Below are positions 1 through 8,482 of a stretch of DNA of 24,693 bases, in pieces; within the stretch, counting starts at the first letter, position 1; the number at the start of each line of letters is the position of its first letter. The translations under genes and the position numbers were made by a program. Source of the DNA: CAYFWF01 sp964346815 (GTDB taxonomy: Bacteria > Acidobacteriota > Aminicenantia > Aminicenantales > Aminicenantaceae). Under the pieces are notes generated by a model that did no database searches, was not told the origin of the DNA, and worked only from the letters and a program-made list of their open reading frames with translations. The stretch covers positions 1-24,693 of the forward strand of contig CAYFWF010000013.1 in the NCBI GenBank assembly GCA_964346815.1, read 5' to 3'.

Positions 1-22
1 AGGACCGCAAAAACACGGAACT

Positions 23-51
23 AGGACAGCTTGACTCTATCATGATAGAAT
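23..51 (+). promoter_or_regulatory. Candidate promoter with overlapping palindrome, upstream of the M14 peptidase gene
   Basis: A -10-like TAGAAT (46-51, five of six matches to TATAAT) lies 17 nt downstream of AGGACA (23-28, four of six matches to TTGACA). Transcription would begin near base 58, giving a leader of about 35 nt. The perfect 14-bp palindrome TCTATCATGATAGA (36-49) overlaps the -10 and would suit a dimeric repressor. This is pattern matching only, and the true upstream gene context lies outside the window. Confidence 0.35.
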
Positions 52-80
52 TGTGAACATCAAGAATGTCTCACCACACA

Positions 81-88
81 AAAGGAGG
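81..88 (+). promoter_or_regulatory. Ribosome-binding site that decides the M14 peptidase start
   Basis: AAAGGAGG is a near-perfect Shine-Dalgarno sequence four bases before the ATG at 93. An in-frame ATG at 66 lies upstream of this site and has no comparable one. The protein from 93 opens directly with a signal peptide, so 93 is preferred. Confidence 0.8.
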
Positions 89-92
89 CAAA

Positions 93-3000
93 ATGCGCAA
101 GATATGGTTTGTACTCTGGGTTTTCGTTTGGCTGTCAGCGAACAGCACAGCATCCGAAATAATGAGCCTTACCCATGTTTTTCATCTCCAAAAAACCCTC
201 CTCGATAACGATGTGGACGGATTCGCAGACAAAATTGCCTTATGCATCGTCATTCCTGATGTCCCGACTCCCTACGAACGAGCAGCGGCCGCTGAGATCG
301 CAGCCCGTGCTAACATGGAAAGTCTTGTCGTCGATTTCGACCTTATAAAAACTGAAACCGAATTCCGCAGACTTTCTGCTCCTGTCCACCCCATCCTCAT
401 CGGGCCGAACCTGAACAGCGTAAAAAAATGGGCCGAGGGAAAAAACTCACATCTTTCTCGGATGGAAAAAGACCAAGGACGGATCTCCCTTTTTTCCCAT
501 GAAGATCTGACGGGTATTGTTCTGGCAGCCGGATCCCAGGAGGCCCTTTTGCATTCAGCCCGCGCTTTCTTCCTTCGCTGGCCTTATCTTTGGGACATAT
601 GGGGCCGTGAGGAAGGGGATACCTATTTCTCGTTGGAGGAAGACATCTCACGATTCTTCGAAAAAGCAGGAATTCCTCTATCCGAGCTCACTGTTTTTTC
701 TGTTCTGTATGAATTTCCCACTTCAAAATCTCCCTATGAATCCATAAAAAAATTGAGGTTTGAGCGGGGCGAAATCAAGGACCTGACCGTCTCCATAGAC
801 CTGGAAAACACCCAACTTCTGAATCGAGCCTACAACGCGCTCAAAGAGCTCGAGTTCCAGCACAAACGCGGTATCGAGACCGGCACACTCTCATATCCAG
901 GCTGCGCTCGTATCACATTTGAACTCCTGAAAGATCTTGAAAAAAAATCAGTGTCTCTGTCCCGAATGGGCTTTCCAAAAAGGATGCTCACCCCTTCATA
1001 TAGGCCTCGTATCAGGCGCCAAAAAACAGGAAAAAGTTTCGATCTTCTCAGCCTGTTTACATCTAAAGGATTTTACTCTGACTCGAATAAGGACGGAATT
1101 CTGGACAGCCTCGATGCCAGCTTAATCGTTCCTGAATCCTCCTCCTGCCCGGGCATTGAATGGCTGGCATCGCGTATGACCCTCCATACAGCAGGCGCTT
1201 CTTTCCCAATGGTTTCTCTGGACCGAGAAGTCGAAAACATAGAGTCTCTTAAAGCTCCCGTACTTATCGGAAAAGAAAATGTCTTCTACCGAGAACTGGT
1301 CAATACCGGAAAACTCCTCCCGCCCCGGCTCGGAAATGGTCAGGGACATATTCAGGTGGTTCCTCAGGCTTTCGACAAATCAGATTCCCTGGTGATCCTG
1401 GGCGACGATGATTTTGCGCTCGAGAAAATCCTCTCGTTCTTCAGCCGGACCTTTCCTTATTTCGACGAGTTCGGCAAGGGAAACCCAGAAGTGGGCCAAG
1501 TCCCGGCTCTCCTTGAAGAATTTATGGACGGAAAACACGCCAGTGCCTCAGCACACTTCTGGAACGAGTTGAAGAAATTCGTCGAAGATAAGGGAGATAA
1601 AGAATTCGACCATTTCAATGTCCGGCTTTATCTTCCCGACAAAAGTGAAACATATGTGCAGCACGTTTATGATTATCTCCAGGAGAATCTGAACTCGGAA
1701 ACACTCGACGTCCAATCCCGCCTTCTCCAAGACAGCAAATCCATCTTCCGAGAGGAGAAAGAATTCCCTTGGGAAGGCGATGAAGCATTCCATCTGATAG
1801 AAGAGGAAATCAAAACCCTTCAGCCTTCTGCAGCACCCCTCGATATAAGCGTGGGCGTGAGCGAATCTCCGGAAGTCAGAAATCGTTTGAAGGAGAAAAT
1901 CGAAAACCTTCTCAAAGAAAAAGGATTCTCTGAGTATGGAGTCGAGGTGCAATCTTCCTACAAGCAAGGATTTTTCTGGATGAGAGAACATGTCATTCCT
2001 GCCTTGAAGGAGAAAGATGTCCATCATCTCATCATCAAATTTTCCGAAGAACGGGAGGATTTCTCACAGCTCAAACGTTTCTACAGCGAACCCTGTCGAT
2101 GGCTGCAGGAGCTCTACCCGATCGATGAATTCATTGCTGAGGAGATCGAAGTTCCGCTGGACAGGATCGATTTTGAAATCAAAAAGGAACCTGAGCCCAC
2201 ATATGAAGTTATCGCATCTGATGGAGAAAACAACATTCTCTATAGTGCCCATTTTTCCCCGCGCACAAGAGAGGCCGTCTACATACAGGCTCTTCCCGAA
2301 TGGGGAAATATCAAACTCACCACGGGCTGGGCGAGGATGGAACAGGACAAAAAAGTTATTCTGGACGTTCCATTGAAAAGCGATCTGGAGAGATTTTGGG
2401 ATTATTATCAAGGGAAAATTTTGCAAAACGTGTACAGCCACATCCTGGATAAGACCGATAACGAGCCGACTTTTCGAAAGCAGCCTTATTTCAAAAGGCT
2501 CTTGATCGAGATGTGGTTCAGCGAACCCGATTTCAGGCTAGGATTGGATGAGGAACTCATCAGCAGCCTGGAAGCCCTTCACGATGAGATCTATTTTGAC
2601 ACGCTTGACTTTATCAGAGGGATCACCGAAGTGGAACTCGAGGAGGAAGACATTCCCGAAGACACCTCCCGATATTCAGCCCCAGGAAACATCCTCCCTG
2701 TGATCCATCCCTCCACAGAAGGGAAAAGAGGAAAGGTCAAGGTCTCATTCGAGGACTGGCAGGCCCGATCACCTGAAATGATATTGGAATGGCAGGAAAA
2801 AGGCCGCAGAGAAAACACCAAAAAGTTCGCTTTTCCTGAAATCATGGCTAAAAGCATCCGCATCCCCTCTCTCACCTACAACGGCATGGAGGAGCAGATT
2901 GAAAAGCTGGTGGCCGAAGTGGAAGTGGAGAAAGAAAAGGATTATCTGACACTTATCGCAATTCTCGATTCACTGAGAATTCTACAGAACGAAAACATCA

Positions 3001-4244
3001 TCACTCAGACTTTCAGCTATCCCAATCTCAAAGAAATGGCTATAAAAATCAAGCATAAGGATTGGGAGAAAGAAGAAATTTTTTCGCCAACCATAAAAAT
3101 GCCAGAAAAGAAAAGGATGCCACCCGGACAAAATCTGGGTGACGTCTCTATCCCCACAACGGAAATTTTGTCTCCTCGGATGTGTTTGGACTTGGTCAGC
3201 CAGCTCGGACAGTATGATACAATCCGAGCCTATATCGCAGGGAAATCTTATGAGAACCGAGAAATCCCTGCGCTGGAAATCTTTACTCCATTGGACAAAT
3301 ACGCCTCCATTCCCAGGCTCATCACTTTCAAGCCCACCCTGTTTTGCACCGGCCGCCAGCACGCCAATGAGGTATCCGCCACAAATTATATCCTCAAATT
3401 CGCCGAACTTCTCGCTAAGGACCCCGGCTACAGGAAATACGCGAAAAAGATGAACTTCATCCTCCATCCGATGGAAAATCCTGATGGGGCTGAACTGGCG
3501 TACAACCTCCAAAAACTCACACCCTTTCACAGCCTGCACGCAGGCCGCTATACATCTTTGGGTATAGATGTGGGCTACCAAGTCGGAGCTGCCAAGCCAC
3601 TCCTTCCCGAAGCTAAAGTCAGAAAAGAGCTCTATAACAGATGGCTGCCGGATATCTACCTCAATCTTCACGGTTATCCTTCCCATGAATGGATCCAGCA
3701 GTTTTCAAATTATTCTCCTTATCTTTTCCGCGACTATTGGCTGCCAAGGGGATGGTTCGCCTACTATCGGGCCCTTTCTCTTCCCATTCATGAAAAATGG
3801 AAAAAAGCTGGAGAAGACCTTCAGGCATTCATCATCGCGGAAATCAATGCGGATAAAGATTTCCTCGCATCGAACAAAAAATTCTATGATCGGTACTATC
3901 GCTGGGCCACACGCTGGCAGCCTCATATGAACTTCCTTGAGATATATCGAGGAGTGAACCTGTATGCCAAAAGAAGATCTTCGCGGGAACAAAGACTTTC
4001 TGACAGAACTCGAATGACCTATGTGGAAGAAACACCAGAACTGATGGACGAGACGGCTCAGGGCCAGTGGCTCGATTTTCTCTGCACTCAGGGTTTGACT
4101 TATTTAAGAGCCCACGTAAAATATCTGGCTCAAACAGAATTCGAAACAGCACGGATCGAAGAAGAAATCCAGGACAGAATACAGATCCAGTTTCTCCGCA
4201 GCCGTCCAGGAAAAGTCCAAGCCGCAGAGAGCATCGAAAGATAG
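93..4244 (+). CDS. Giant exported M14-family zinc carboxypeptidase-like protein
   Basis: Encodes 1383 residues from the ATG at 93. A Sec signal peptide (residues 1-20, cleavage likely after STA) sends it to the periplasm or outside. The last ~330 residues carry M14 zinc-carboxypeptidase features: the metal motif HxxE (H1090, E1093, within RQHANE), an NPDG segment about 40 residues later, and a third metal histidine H1193 in NLHGYPSH. The spacing is typical of M14. The catalytic Glu may be in FLEIYRG but is not certain. The first ~900 residues are not recognised. They include two related modules beginning near residues 38 and 330, each opening with a DxDxDG-type calcium loop. Substrate is unknown; M14 enzymes trim C-terminal residues from peptides or peptidoglycan. 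It heads a plus-strand run with a LolA-like protein and an M48 protease. Peptidase family assignment is fairly sure; function of the N-terminal part is not. Confidence 0.82.
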   Translation: MRKIWFVLWVFVWLSANSTASEIMSLTHVFHLQKTLLDNDVDGFADKIALCIVIPDVPTPYERAAAAEIAARANMESLVVDFDLIKTETEFRRLSAPVHPILIGPNLNSVKKWAEGKNSHLSRMEKDQGRISLFSHEDLTGIVLAAGSQEALLHSARAFFLRWPYLWDIWGREEGDTYFSLEEDISRFFEKAGIPLSELTVFSVLYEFPTSKSPYESIKKLRFERGEIKDLTVSIDLENTQLLNRAYNALKELEFQHKRGIETGTLSYPGCARITFELLKDLEKKSVSLSRMGFPKRMLTPSYRPRIRRQKTGKSFDLLSLFTSKGFYSDSNKDGILDSLDASLIVPESSSCPGIEWLASRMTLHTAGASFPMVSLDREVENIESLKAPVLIGKENVFYRELVNTGKLLPPRLGNGQGHIQVVPQAFDKSDSLVILGDDDFALEKILSFFSRTFPYFDEFGKGNPEVGQVPALLEEFMDGKHASASAHFWNELKKFVEDKGDKEFDHFNVRLYLPDKSETYVQHVYDYLQENLNSETLDVQSRLLQDSKSIFREEKEFPWEGDEAFHLIEEEIKTLQPSAAPLDISVGVSESPEVRNRLKEKIENLLKEKGFSEYGVEVQSSYKQGFFWMREHVIPALKEKDVHHLIIKFSEEREDFSQLKRFYSEPCRWLQELYPIDEFIAEEIEVPLDRIDFEIKKEPEPTYEVIASDGENNILYSAHFSPRTREAVYIQALPEWGNIKLTTGWARMEQDKKVILDVPLKSDLERFWDYYQGKILQNVYSHILDKTDNEPTFRKQPYFKRLLIEMWFSEPDFRLGLDEELISSLEALHDEIYFDTLDFIRGITEVELEEEDIPEDTSRYSAPGNILPVIHPSTEGKRGKVKVSFEDWQARSPEMILEWQEKGRRENTKKFAFPEIMAKSIRIPSLTYNGMEEQIEKLVAEVEVEKEKDYLTLIAILDSLRILQNENIITQTFSYPNLKEMAIKIKHKDWEKEEIFSPTIKMPEKKRMPPGQNLGDVSIPTTEILSPRMCLDLVSQLGQYDTIRAYIAGKSYENREIPALEIFTPLDKYASIPRLITFKPTLFCTGRQHANEVSATNYILKFAELLAKDPGYRKYAKKMNFILHPMENPDGAELAYNLQKLTPFHSLHAGRYTSLGIDVGYQVGAAKPLLPEAKVRKELYNRWLPDIYLNLHGYPSHEWIQQFSNYSPYLFRDYWLPRGWFAYYRALSLPIHEKWKKAGEDLQAFIIAEINADKDFLASNKKFYDRYYRWATRWQPHMNFLEIYRGVNLYAKRRSSREQRLSDRTRMTYVEETPELMDETAQGQWLDFLCTQGLTYLRAHVKYLAQTEFETARIEEEIQDRIQIQFLRSRPGKVQAAESIER

Positions 4245-4393
4245 AGCAGAATTCGGTCTAAACTGCATGTTTTTTCCTCCAGAAGAAAAATCCTAAAACA
4301 TTTTTTTGCTTTTTTATGCGGCTTTGAATTATGATAGTTCGGAAGCAGAGAGATTCGATACGAGAAAAAGCAAGAAGAAAGGAGCATGGATCC
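4245..4393 (+). promoter_or_regulatory. Intergenic gap with weak terminator-like repeat and candidate promoter
   Basis: This 149-bp gap is AT-rich. ATGTTTT (4267-4273) and AAAACAT (4295-4301) form a weak 7-bp inverted repeat followed by a T run (4302-4307), which could act as a leaky terminator. Downstream, TATGAT (4330-4335) is a plausible -10, but the matching -35 (TTGCTT, 4306-4311, 18-nt spacer) is poor. The next gene may therefore have its own promoter or be reached by readthrough. Confidence 0.3.
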
Positions 4394-5122
4394 ATGAAAA
4401 AAAACGCCATTACCAGTCTTTTGACTCTATTCCTTTTCAGTACGCTGGCTTCTCCCGTAACGGGCCAAACAGCCGAGGATATCCTGGACAAGATGATCGA
4501 GGCCCAGGGTGGAAAAGCGGCGCTCGAGAAAATCAAAGACACAACTCTTGCCGGCACCATGGATATCATTCAGATGGGCATGAGCGGCTCACTGACCTAT
4601 TACCAAAAAGAACCCAATAAAATGCGGATGGATATGGAGTTTATGGGAATGACCATGACCCAAGCCTATGACGGTGAGAACGCTTGGGGGATAAATCCCC
4701 AAACAGGAGCTATAGAGGATCTGCCCGAAGATCAAGCGAAAGAAATGAAAAGGCAGGCCCTGGGTAATGACTCGGTCCTTCATCCAGAAAAATACGGTAT
4801 CACTTATGTCTACAAAGGAACTGAAACCATAGAAGGCAAGGAGTATTATGTGCTGGAACAGACTTTTGAGGATGGTTTCACCATGACTCTTTATATCGAC
4901 ACCGCCACCGGCCTTTTATATAAATCGAAATCCAAAGGTACCAGTATAATGGGAATGGAGGTTGATCAGGAGGTCTTTGTTTCTGATTATAAAAAAGTTG
5001 ACGGTCTGATGATGGCCCATGAGATGCGGATCATACAAGACGGTGAAGAAGCCATTGCTATGACGTTTACGGATGTGAAATTCAACTCCGGATTGGAGGA
5101 TTCGCTCTTTAAAAAAGAATAA
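4394..5122 (+). CDS. Exported LolA-fold-like protein (outer-membrane lipoprotein-sorting-like)
   Basis: Encodes 242 residues from the ATG at 4394, which follows AAAGGAG (4378-4384) at a 9-nt spacing. An upstream in-frame ATG (4331) would bury the signal peptide and has no such site. Residues 1-24 form a Sec signal peptide. The mature part fits the LolA-like superfamily of periplasmic lipid or lipoprotein-binding half-barrels: it opens with AEDILDKMIEAQGG, and later has QAYDGENAWGINP followed by beta-rich sequence. It resembles the uncharacterised relatives often annotated as outer membrane lipoprotein-sorting protein rather than true LolA. Alternating methionines (M77, M79, M81, M84, M86, M88) suggest one hydrophobic strand pair lining a cavity. 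Neighbours are two exported metalloproteases. Cargo is unknown. Confidence 0.7.
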   Translation: MKKNAITSLLTLFLFSTLASPVTGQTAEDILDKMIEAQGGKAALEKIKDTTLAGTMDIIQMGMSGSLTYYQKEPNKMRMDMEFMGMTMTQAYDGENAWGINPQTGAIEDLPEDQAKEMKRQALGNDSVLHPEKYGITYVYKGTETIEGKEYYVLEQTFEDGFTMTLYIDTATGLLYKSKSKGTSIMGMEVDQEVFVSDYKKVDGLMMAHEMRIIQDGEEAIAMTFTDVKFNSGLEDSLFKKE

Positions 5123-5182
5123 GAAAACAAAAATACTCTCTAAAAAGAACCAGATTACCTCCTCTCCGGTATCGAGGAATAA

Positions 5183-6610
5183 ATGAAAAAGAGTGTCTCG
5201 ATTTTATGCTTCTCTTTGCTCCTCTTTACTGTCAGTTGTGCCGTCAATCCTGTGACAGGAAAGAGAGAACTGAGTCTGGTCTCAGAGAGTGACGAAATCG
5301 CCCTGGGAAAGCAAACCGACGCAGAAATCCGTGCCCAATACGGCGTTTACGACGACCCTGCTTTGCTCGCTTATGTGCAAAAGGTCGGACAGAACATGAC
5401 GTCTCATACCCACCGCCCCCATCTCACATACCACTTCGCGATATTAGACACTCCTGTTGTGAATGCCTTCGCAGTCCCAGGGGGATACATCTACCTGACG
5501 AGAGGTATATTAGCCCTGATGAACTCCGAGGCAGAACTGGCGGTTGTGCTGGGCCACGAGCTCGGGCACGTCAATGCCCGACACAGCGTATCCAAATTGA
5601 GTCAATTGATGCTCGCCCAGTTCGGATTGGCGGTCGGAGCGGCCATAAGCGACACCTTCGCTAAAATTACAGGCGCTGCCAGCATCGGAATTCAACTCCT
5701 TTTTCTCAAATTCAGCCGAGACGATGAGAGAGAGGCTGATGCCCTTGGTATCCAATATTCTCGAGAGGGCAGGTACAATCCCGGCGAGATGGTCAGCTTC
5801 TTTGCATCCCTTGAAAAAATGGGAGACTTATCCGGAGGCCACAGCCTTCCCGGATTTCTTTCCACTCATCCTTTAACCAGCGAACGGATCCAGAATACCA
5901 AAGAGATGCTTTTAGATTCGGACCAGCAGCTAAAAATAGAAAAAAGGGGCTATTTGAACAAACTGAATAACATGGTCTACGGCCAAGATCCCAGACAGGG
6001 TTTTGTGGAAAAGAATGTCTTCTACCATCCCCAAATGCGTTTTTTCTTTTCCATTCCTCAAGAATGGGATGTCCAGAACACTCCTGCAAAAGTCGTTTTG
6101 GCCGCAAAAGACGGCCGTGCGGCTGTGGTGCTTCAAGCAGAAAAGACTCCGGAAAATCTTGAACAATATGCTGATAAAATAACCTCTCAGATCGAGAATG
6201 GGCAGTTAATCGATAAAAAAAGTTATGAAATAAACGGATTGACTTCCTATCATGAAGTCTATGACGTCGCTCAACAGGATAAAGATGATTTAAGGACGCG
6301 TTTTTCTTTCCTTAAAAAGAACGGCTTCATCTACACATTCGTGGCCTTGAGCACAAAATCCGACTTCACCCGATATGATGGACATTTTCAATCGATCGTT
6401 GGCTCTTTCAATGAGCTCAGGGATGTACGCTACCTCAGCCGAAAACCCTTGCGAATGAAACTTGTCAGAGCTGACGGCCGGGAAAGCCTTCGAACCCTGT
6501 TCCAGAAGGCAGGGATGGAAAGCGAACTCTGGCCCCAATTCGCCATCATGAATGAGATGGAACTGGATCAGGTTCCGAAACAGGGACAGATGATCAAAAC
6601 GGTTAGATGA
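5183..6610 (+). CDS. M48-family zinc metalloprotease, probable lipoprotein (BepA/LoiP-like)
   Basis: Encodes 475 residues; GAGG (5174-5177) precedes the ATG. The N-terminus is a signal peptide ending in FTVSC with Cys19, a degenerate lipobox (Thr at -3 is atypical), followed by the AVNPVTGKRE segment common in this family. Zinc site: H125-E126-L-G-H129, with the third ligand E184 in EREAD. The upstream VPGGYIYLTRGIL is also characteristic. Family members degrade misfolded outer-membrane or periplasmic proteins. The part after about residue 260 holds a domain with PQMRFFFSIPQEW and a terminal ~50 residues resembling the LysM-like tail of related predicted proteases, which could bind peptidoglycan (inference). 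It lies 60 bp after the LolA-like gene, probably in the same transcript, and is convergent with the following minus-strand gene. Confidence 0.88.
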   Translation: MKKSVSILCFSLLLFTVSCAVNPVTGKRELSLVSESDEIALGKQTDAEIRAQYGVYDDPALLAYVQKVGQNMTSHTHRPHLTYHFAILDTPVVNAFAVPGGYIYLTRGILALMNSEAELAVVLGHELGHVNARHSVSKLSQLMLAQFGLAVGAAISDTFAKITGAASIGIQLLFLKFSRDDEREADALGIQYSREGRYNPGEMVSFFASLEKMGDLSGGHSLPGFLSTHPLTSERIQNTKEMLLDSDQQLKIEKRGYLNKLNNMVYGQDPRQGFVEKNVFYHPQMRFFFSIPQEWDVQNTPAKVVLAAKDGRAAVVLQAEKTPENLEQYADKITSQIENGQLIDKKSYEINGLTSYHEVYDVAQQDKDDLRTRFSFLKKNGFIYTFVALSTKSDFTRYDGHFQSIVGSFNELRDVRYLSRKPLRMKLVRADGRESLRTLFQKAGMESELWPQFAIMNEMELDQVPKQGQMIKTVR

Positions 6611-6643
6611 AATAAAAGAAAGCCGGTAAAATAAATGTGGTTA

Positions 6644-6655
6644 AGAGTTAACTCT
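6644..6655. other. Perfect 12-bp palindrome in a convergent intergenic gap
   Basis: AGAGTTAACTCT sits between the stop codons of the plus-strand M48 gene and the minus-strand Gfo/Idh gene, in a 49-bp gap. As RNA it would only make a 4-bp stem with a 4-base loop and has no T run, so it is a poor terminator. It could equally be a protein-binding site or chance. Confidence 0.3.
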
Positions 6656-6659
6656 AAGC

Positions 6660-7574
6660 TTATGCTTCCGCTTCATCCAGCACGCTGTAGGCGAGTTTGA
6701 GAGCCCTCAGGCCCTCTTCACCTGTGACCTTTCTCTTTTTACCATCCCTTATACATCTGAAAAAATTCTGGAGTTCTTTCTTGAGCGGCTCCTCTTTTTT
6801 GATTTTCAACGTCTTGATATCTGTCTGGCGGCCATTGAGCGGGAATATCTTGACTTCTTGATCGATGTAATCGATCGAGTAATACGAGGTGGGCTCAAAT
6901 ATCCGGAGCTTTCTGACTTTACCCTGGTGAACGCGACTGGCTGTAAGAGTAGCGATACAGCCTGAAGCGAATTCCAATCGGGCATTCGCGATATCGATCT
7001 TGTCGGAAAGCACATGGATTCCCGAAGAGCGAATGACTTTGACCTCATCCTTGATCAAAGCCATGATGATGTCCAGATCGTGAATCATAAGGTCAAGGAC
7101 AACATCGATATCCAGAGATCTGGCCGAAAAAGATCCCAATCGCTGAACTTCGATGAATTTAGGCTCGGATATAAGATTTTCGAGGGCTTCCACGGCTGGG
7201 TTGAATCGCTCGAGATGACCGATGTGGAGGATGATTCCATTCTTGTTGGCTTCGCCTACCAATTCTTCAGCCTGTTCGACCGTCTCTGTAATAGGTTTCT
7301 CCACCAGGACAGATTTGCCTTCTTTGAGCAGTTTGGTGGCAATTGAAAAGTGCTCGGAAGTGGGAGTGGCCACGATACCAGCGTCGATCGAGTCCAACAT
7401 TTTCTCGAAATTTTCGTAATATTTGACACCGTGGCGATTACCGATCACCATAGCTTTCTTAAAATCGATGTCAGCCACACCTATGAGCTCAGCTTCCTCG
7501 AGATAAGAGAGAATTCTCGCATGCTGTGTGCCTAAATACCCGACCCCGATAATGCCAACTTTTACCTTATCCAT
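6660..7574 (-). CDS. Gfo/Idh/MocA-family oxidoreductase linked to lipid A genes (possible GnnA type)
   Basis: Encodes 304 residues. The N-terminus is a dinucleotide-binding Rossmann fold with GIIGVGYLGTQHA (residues 8-20). The family hallmark EKP follows at 92-94 (K93 the likely catalytic lysine), then GHLERFNP (119-126) and a DLMIHDLDI segment near 165. These NAD(P)-dependent enzymes oxidise or reduce sugar hydroxyls. The gene follows lpxI in the fabZ-lpxA-lpxI series. In some bacteria (Acidithiobacillus, Leptospira) GnnA, a member of this superfamily encoded beside lpxA, oxidises the 3-OH of UDP-GlcNAc so that GnnB can aminate it for amide-linked lipid A. No GnnB-type aminotransferase is in the window, so the substrate is inferred at best. 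The start is preceded by GGAG, 8 nt upstream. Confidence 0.82.
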   Translation of the reverse strand: MDKVKVGIIGVGYLGTQHARILSYLEEAELIGVADIDFKKAMVIGNRHGVKYYENFEKMLDSIDAGIVATPTSEHFSIATKLLKEGKSVLVEKPITETVEQAEELVGEANKNGIILHIGHLERFNPAVEALENLISEPKFIEVQRLGSFSARSLDIDVVLDLMIHDLDIIMALIKDEVKVIRSSGIHVLSDKIDIANARLEFASGCIATLTASRVHQGKVRKLRIFEPTSYYSIDYIDQEVKIFPLNGRQTDIKTLKIKKEEPLKKELQNFFRCIRDGKKRKVTGEEGLRALKLAYSVLDEAEA

Positions 7575-7594
7575 CCCCTCGTCTCCGATTGAAC

Positions 7595-7624
7595 ATTATA
7601 CACTTTTTCATACTGAGTGGTCAG
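7595..7624 (-). promoter_or_regulatory. Candidate sigma70 promoter for the Gfo/Idh gene
   Basis: On the minus strand a perfect TATAAT (7600 to 7595) lies 18 nt downstream of CTGACC (7624 to 7619, four of six matches to TTGACA), inside the 95-bp gap after lpxI. The leader would be only about 14 nt. It suggests the oxidoreductase can be transcribed separately from the upstream lpx genes. Confidence 0.5.
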
Positions 7625-7669
7625 AAATATTTCGAGCGATGACAAACATTCTTGCCCTGGAGATTCACT

Positions 7670-8482
7670 CTATGCCCCTTTTTTTGCGATGATCGATACT
7701 CGATGAGTTTCGGCAAGAGAAAGCGCCTCTTCTTTCTGGAAAAAAGGGATTTTTTCGGCCTCAAAGGCCAGGGCCCGTCCCCCATTATACACAAGGCTCT
7801 TTACTGTATCGAGCCCTACGGCCGGAAGATCGATCCTCGGATCCTGTGAACTTCGGCTGACCTTCACCACCACGATTCCCTTTCCAGCCAACTCTCCGCC
7901 GCGCTTAATGGCTTCGTCAGTTCCTTCCATGCCTTCTAAGGCTACCACAGCTTTATCTTTGACAACCACAGTCTGCCCGATGTCCAAATCTGCCAGCTTT
8001 CTTGCTATCCCCCAGGCGTAAAGGATATCCTCATCCACTTCCTTCGAGGGTCTGGCTTCGGTCAGGACACCCGGGGCACAGAGGGCCGATGCAATATATC
8101 TTGTCGGATCTTGTATCTCAATGCCTTGCGCAGAAAAAACCTTTATCGCCGCCTGAATGAGAACAGTAGGATTTCTTTCCTTCTTTCCTTCCAAAATTCC
8201 AGGCAACATCTCTCCCAGCTCACGGTTCTGATAGACGACCCGGGGATCGATCTTTCCTGCAAATACCGCCTCTCTTACGGCGTTTTTTCTGAAAAATGCG
8301 GCCACCTTTATGATCTCAGAGACGTCGAACCACTCGAAAACTCTGGCCTCTTTCCCGATGGCACCCTCTGCTTCTCCTTTTATTCCGGCCACCACGCAGC
8401 CATATCCCAATTCTTGAGCGCTCTCGCACACAGAGAACGGGAAGTTCCCGGATCCTGCTATTACGCCAAGTCTTCTTTCCAT
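7670..8482 (-). CDS. lpxI: UDP-2,3-diacylglucosamine pyrophosphatase LpxI
   Basis: Encodes 270 residues of the LpxI (DUF1009) family, which hydrolyses UDP-2,3-diacylglucosamine to 2,3-diacyl-GlcN-1-phosphate (lipid X) in lipid A synthesis. LpxI replaces the unrelated LpxH of Escherichia coli. Visible hallmarks are the glycine-rich start GVIAGSGNFP (residues 6-15), VFAGKIDPR (73-81) and the C-terminal SQDPRIDLPAVGLDT (212-226), whose aspartates D214 and D218 fall in the region of the catalytic aspartate known from Caulobacter LpxI. Length matches the family. The start overlaps the end of lpxA by 22 nt, with GAGG two bases before the ATG, indicating translational coupling. Confidence 0.93.
   Translation of the reverse strand: MERRLGVIAGSGNFPFSVCESAQELGYGCVVAGIKGEAEGAIGKEARVFEWFDVSEIIKVAAFFRKNAVREAVFAGKIDPRVVYQNRELGEMLPGILEGKKERNPTVLIQAAIKVFSAQGIEIQDPTRYIASALCAPGVLTEARPSKEVDEDILYAWGIARKLADLDIGQTVVVKDKAVVALEGMEGTDEAIKRGGELAGKGIVVVKVSRSSQDPRIDLPAVGLDTVKSLVYNGGRALAFEAEKIPFFQKEEALSLAETHRVSIIAKKGA

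Noticed and set aside
1548..2027. Long open frame on the minus strand inside the giant M14 gene
   Set aside because: It lies wholly opposite a convincing coding frame, has no signal or family motif, and has a composition expected of an antisense shadow.
2982..3686. 234-codon minus-strand open frame opposite the M14 catalytic domain
   Set aside because: The plus-strand frame there carries the conserved HxxE and NPDG motifs; the antisense translation has no recognisable family features.
6644..6655. Palindrome AGAGTTAACTCT as a bidirectional terminator
   Set aside because: The stem would be only 4 bp and there is no T run on either side; kept only as a low-confidence palindrome.
7672..7684. 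A-run followed by G-run near the 3' end of lpxI (possible slippage site)
   Set aside because: It lies three codons before the normal stop, so a slip would alter only the extreme C-terminus; no downstream structure was seen.
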